Assembly: GCA_046727175.1 (NCBI GenBank)
Contig: JBKPCD010000036.1
Location: forward strand, 1 to 8,791
Direction: 5' to 3'
Length of the DNA stretch: 8,791 nucleotides
Source: JBKPCD01 sp046727175
Lineage (GTDB): Bacteria > Acidobacteriota > Vicinamibacteria > Vicinamibacterales > 2-12-FULL-66-21
Positions within the stretch are counted from its first letter, which is position 1. Every line of letters starts with the position of its first letter. Both the position numbers and the translations under genes were made by a program. Positions 6,450-8,791 of the stretch are shown here, one piece after another. The notes under the pieces were generated by a model that did no database searches, was not told where the DNA came from, and worked only from the letters and a program-made list of their open reading frames with translations.

Positions 6450-8791
6450 ATGCCGTTCGTCTCTGGCACCCGCTTTGGCGCCTTCGAAGTCGTTGAACCG
6501 ATCGGCGCAGGCGGCATGGGGGAAGTCTACCGCGCCCGCGACACTCGCCTGGATCGCACCGTCGCCTTAAAGGTCATTCGCGCATCGGAGCTGCCCGGCC
6601 GCGACCGCGTCGAGCGCTTCAAGCGTGAAGCGCGCGCCATCTCGCGCCTCAATCATCCGCATATCTGCGCGCTCCATGACATCGGCGAGCACGAGGGCGA
6701 AGCGTTTCTCGTCATGGAGTATGTGTCGGGCGAGACGCTCGCCACCCGGCTCGAGCGAGGACCGCTGCGCGTCGAGGAGGTCTTGCGGTACGGCGCCCAG
6801 ATCGCAGATGCCCTCGACACGGCGCACCGCAACGGCGTTGTCCATCGCGATCTCAAGCCAAGCAACATCATGTTGACGCGAGGCGGCGTGAAGCTGCTCG
6901 ACTTCGGGCTCGCGAAGCTGCGCGACGTCGACGCCGACCGCATGGGCAACGCCACGACGATGAGCCTCGGGCTGTCGGAGGATGGCTTGATTCTCGGCTC
7001 GCTGCCATACATGGCGCCAGAACAGCTCGAAGGGAAGCCGGTAGATGCGCGCGCGGATCTCTTCGCGCTTGGCGCCGTGCTCTACGAGATGACGACCGGC
7101 GAACCCGTGTTTCGGGGCAGCAGCAAGGCGAGCTTGATGGTCGCGATCCTGTCGGAGGAACCGGTCGCGCCGGTGAAGCGGCAGCCGCTGACGCCTGCGC
7201 TGCTCGATCGCACGATCCGACGCTGTCTCGCGAAGGCGCCAGACGATCGCTGGCAGTCGGCCGCTGATTTGGCTGCGGAGCTGAAATACATTTCCGAGAC
7301 ATTGCACGACACGCAACCGTCGGCGCACGTCGCAATCAAACGCCGCACACGAACTGCGATGACGATCGCGGCGGCACTCGGCATTGGTGCTGCGCTGGCG
7401 GCGATCGCGCTCGTCGCGGGGAGGCCCGCTCAACTGCGGCCATTATTTCAGCGGCTCACGTTTCGCCGGGGCATCATCACTGCTGCCCGAGTCGCACCCG
7501 ACGGTCAGACGATTGTTTACAGCGCATCGTGGGAGGGTCAGCCGTACGATCTCTATCAAACACGTCTGGGCAGCCATGAGTCGCGTTCCCTGGCGATGGC
7601 GGATGCGCGGCTCCTCGGGATCTCCTCATCCAACGAGCTGGCGTTCACACGTGGCCGGCAGTCGGTGATGCGGGCGTTCGGAACCTTGGCACGGATGCCG
7701 CTCGCAGGCGGAGTACCGCGCGAGCTGCTCGAGAACGTCGCTGCGGCAGACTGGACTGCTGACGGCGCCGAACTTGCGGTCATTCGGTCGAATCCCGATG
7801 CGGCGGGAAGGGTCCAGATCGAATATCCAATCGGACAAAAGATCTACGAGTCCTCTTCCAGTCTGAGCTCGCTGCGGATCTCACCGGCTAGTGATCGCGT
7901 CGCATTCATGGAAGGGAACATTCCGAAGGCGATTGTCGTGGTCGATCGCGCCGGCCAGAAGAAGATCCTGACAGCCGGATGGAATCCGGCGCTCGGACTC
8001 GTCTGGTCACCTGACGGTACCGAGGTCTGGTTCACGGGTTCGCGAAATGCGCCGTCGGCGCTCAGGGCGGTTTCACTCGACGGCAAGGAACGGTTATTAG
8101 CGGACGCGCCAGACATGCTCAGAATTCAGGATGTGTTCCGCGATGGTCGCGTACTGGCCCTGCGCGACCACGGCCGCGAGGGGTTCGCATGTCGCACTGC
8201 GAGCGACACGAACGACCGGGATTTGAGCTGGTTCGACGGTTCGGCGCTCGAGGTCCTCTCCGCGGATGGGCGCACGGTTGTATTCGGCGAGATTCGCGGG
8301 GGTGCTGGAGCGACCTGGGGAATCTACCTGAGGAAGACGGACGGCTCCGCGGCTGTGCGACTTGGAGATGGTTTCCCAGAGGATCTCTCGCCGGACGGCC
8401 GCTGGGTCTTGAAGCGGCCGACTGACAGCACGCATGGCTGGGAGCTGTTGCCGGTTGGTGCCGGTATATCCAGAACGCTGCCGCGTGGAACCGTTACCGG
8501 CAGGTTCGAAGCGAATTTTCTGCCGAACGGAAAGGCGGTGGCGTTCGGCGGCGCCGAGGAAGGGCGCGGCAACCGGATTTACGTCCAGGATCTCGACGGT
8601 GGCCTTCCGCGGCCCATCTCGCCAGAAGGGGTCCGCACGATCGGGTTGGCAACACCTGATGGCCAATTCGTCGTCGGCTCATCGGGCGGCCAGCACATTC
8701 TTTTTAGTGTCAGCGGTGGCCAACCGCAAGTGCTGTCGTTTCTCTCCGCCGATGATTGGCCGGTGCAGTGGGCAGACGGACGATCTCTGTA
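6450..8791 (+). CDS. Transmembrane Ser/Thr protein kinase with PD40 beta-propeller ectodomain (kinase 2, 3' end outside window)
   Basis: Open without a stop for 780 codons to the window edge. The PknB-type kinase domain at 11-270 has all key residues: IGAGGMGEVY (18-27), Lys41, Glu60, HRD (132-134), DFG (151-153) and APE (189-191). A membrane helix follows at about 303-323 (MTIAAALGIGAALAAIALVA), preceded by a KRRTR basic patch that fits cytoplasm-inside topology. The ectodomain starts FRRGIITAARVAPDGQTIVY, a form common in acidobacterial kinase-propeller proteins. Further propeller motifs are WTADG, VWSPDGTEVWF, LSADGRTVVF, LSPDGRWVL, FLPNGKAVAF and ATPDGQFVV. The start was chosen by identity with kinase 1 and position after the -10; GGTGGA about six bases upstream is a weak ribosome site. 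The upstream ATG at 6406 is out of frame. Unlike kinase 1 the frame is unbroken. Cytoplasmic targets and the external signal are unknown. Confidence 0.93.
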   Translation, partial: MPFVSGTRFGAFEVVEPIGAGGMGEVYRARDTRLDRTVALKVIRASELPGRDRVERFKREARAISRLNHPHICALHDIGEHEGEAFLVMEYVSGETLATRLERGPLRVEEVLRYGAQIADALDTAHRNGVVHRDLKPSNIMLTRGGVKLLDFGLAKLRDVDADRMGNATTMSLGLSEDGLILGSLPYMAPEQLEGKPVDARADLFALGAVLYEMTTGEPVFRGSSKASLMVAILSEEPVAPVKRQPLTPALLDRTIRRCLAKAPDDRWQSAADLAAELKYISETLHDTQPSAHVAIKRRTRTAMTIAAALGIGAALAAIALVAGRPAQLRPLFQRLTFRRGIITAARVAPDGQTIVYSASWEGQPYDLYQTRLGSHESRSLAMADARLLGISSSNELAFTRGRQSVMRAFGTLARMPLAGGVPRELLENVAAADWTADGAELAVIRSNPDAAGRVQIEYPIGQKIYESSSSLSSLRISPASDRVAFMEGNIPKAIVVVDRAGQKKILTAGWNPALGLVWSPDGTEVWFTGSRNAPSALRAVSLDGKERLLADAPDMLRIQDVFRDGRVLALRDHGREGFACRTASDTNDRDLSWFDGSALEVLSADGRTVVFGEIRGGAGATWGIYLRKTDGSAAVRLGDGFPEDLSPDGRWVLKRPTDSTHGWELLPVGAGISRTLPRGTVTGRFEANFLPNGKAVAFGGAEEGRGNRIYVQDLDGGLPRPISPEGVRTIGLATPDGQFVVGSSGGQHILFSVSGGQPQVLSFLSADDWPVQWADGRSL

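Larger units (their letters stand above)
6303..7289 (+). repeat. Copy 2 of duplicated upstream region plus kinase domain
   Basis: Direct-orientation partner of 379-1357. The coding part (6450-7289) is nearly identical in nucleotides as well as residues. Identity fades after the codons for AELKY (residue 280) and no similarity remains in the membrane helix or beyond. Confidence 0.85.

Noticed and set aside
6567..7433. 288-codon open frame antisense to kinase 2, similar to one opposite kinase 1
   Set aside because: The similarity between the antisense frames is a by-product of the duplicated kinase domain; there is no independent start signal or motif.

Overview
The window looks like a GC-rich soil-type bacterium, most likely an Acidobacteriota of the Vicinamibacteria kind. 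This is an inference from gene style: paired transmembrane Ser/Thr kinases carrying TolB/PD40-type beta-propeller repeats, a remnant of a winged-helix regulator with the N-terminus typical of those genomes, and a recurring GGGCTATAATCCG promoter core. No rRNA or marker gene is present, so the taxon is not proven.

Layout from left to right. Bases 1-420 hold two mutually overlapping, disrupted coding signals: a Tat-signal-like protein on the minus strand and a membrane-protein-like reading on the plus strand. Bases 379-3086 carry kinase 1 with its upstream region: kinase domain, one membrane helix and a propeller ectodomain, interrupted by one frameshift near 2603-2609. Bases 3279-4334 encode an intact zinc-dependent medium-chain alcohol dehydrogenase. 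Bases 4339-4501 are the remnant of a winged-helix regulator, overlapped by a possible 3' fragment of a minus-strand gene. On the minus strand, 4572-5510 encodes an exported protein made of two tandem DUF4440/SnoaL-like domains. Upstream of it, 5542-6265 is an exported protein of unknown function that reads through only if three single-base indels are corrected. Bases 6303-8791 hold kinase 2 with its upstream region, open to the window edge.

The main structural feature is a direct duplication. The upstream region and the first 280 codons of the two kinases are nearly identical (268 of 280 residues by my count), while everything from the membrane helix outward is different. The paralogs appear to share cytoplasmic output and promoter but to differ in what the external propeller senses. 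No kinase substrate or ligand can be named from the sequence. The dehydrogenase and the exported proteins between them have no demonstrable functional link to the kinases.

An unusual number of single-base frame breaks occurs (kinase 1, the exported protein, the regulator remnant, both left-end signals), next to perfectly intact ORFs. Either several of these genes are decaying or the assembly keeps uncorrected indels. I found no CRISPR array, tRNA, rRNA, transposase or convincing factor-independent terminator, and no clearly new defence or metabolic system.
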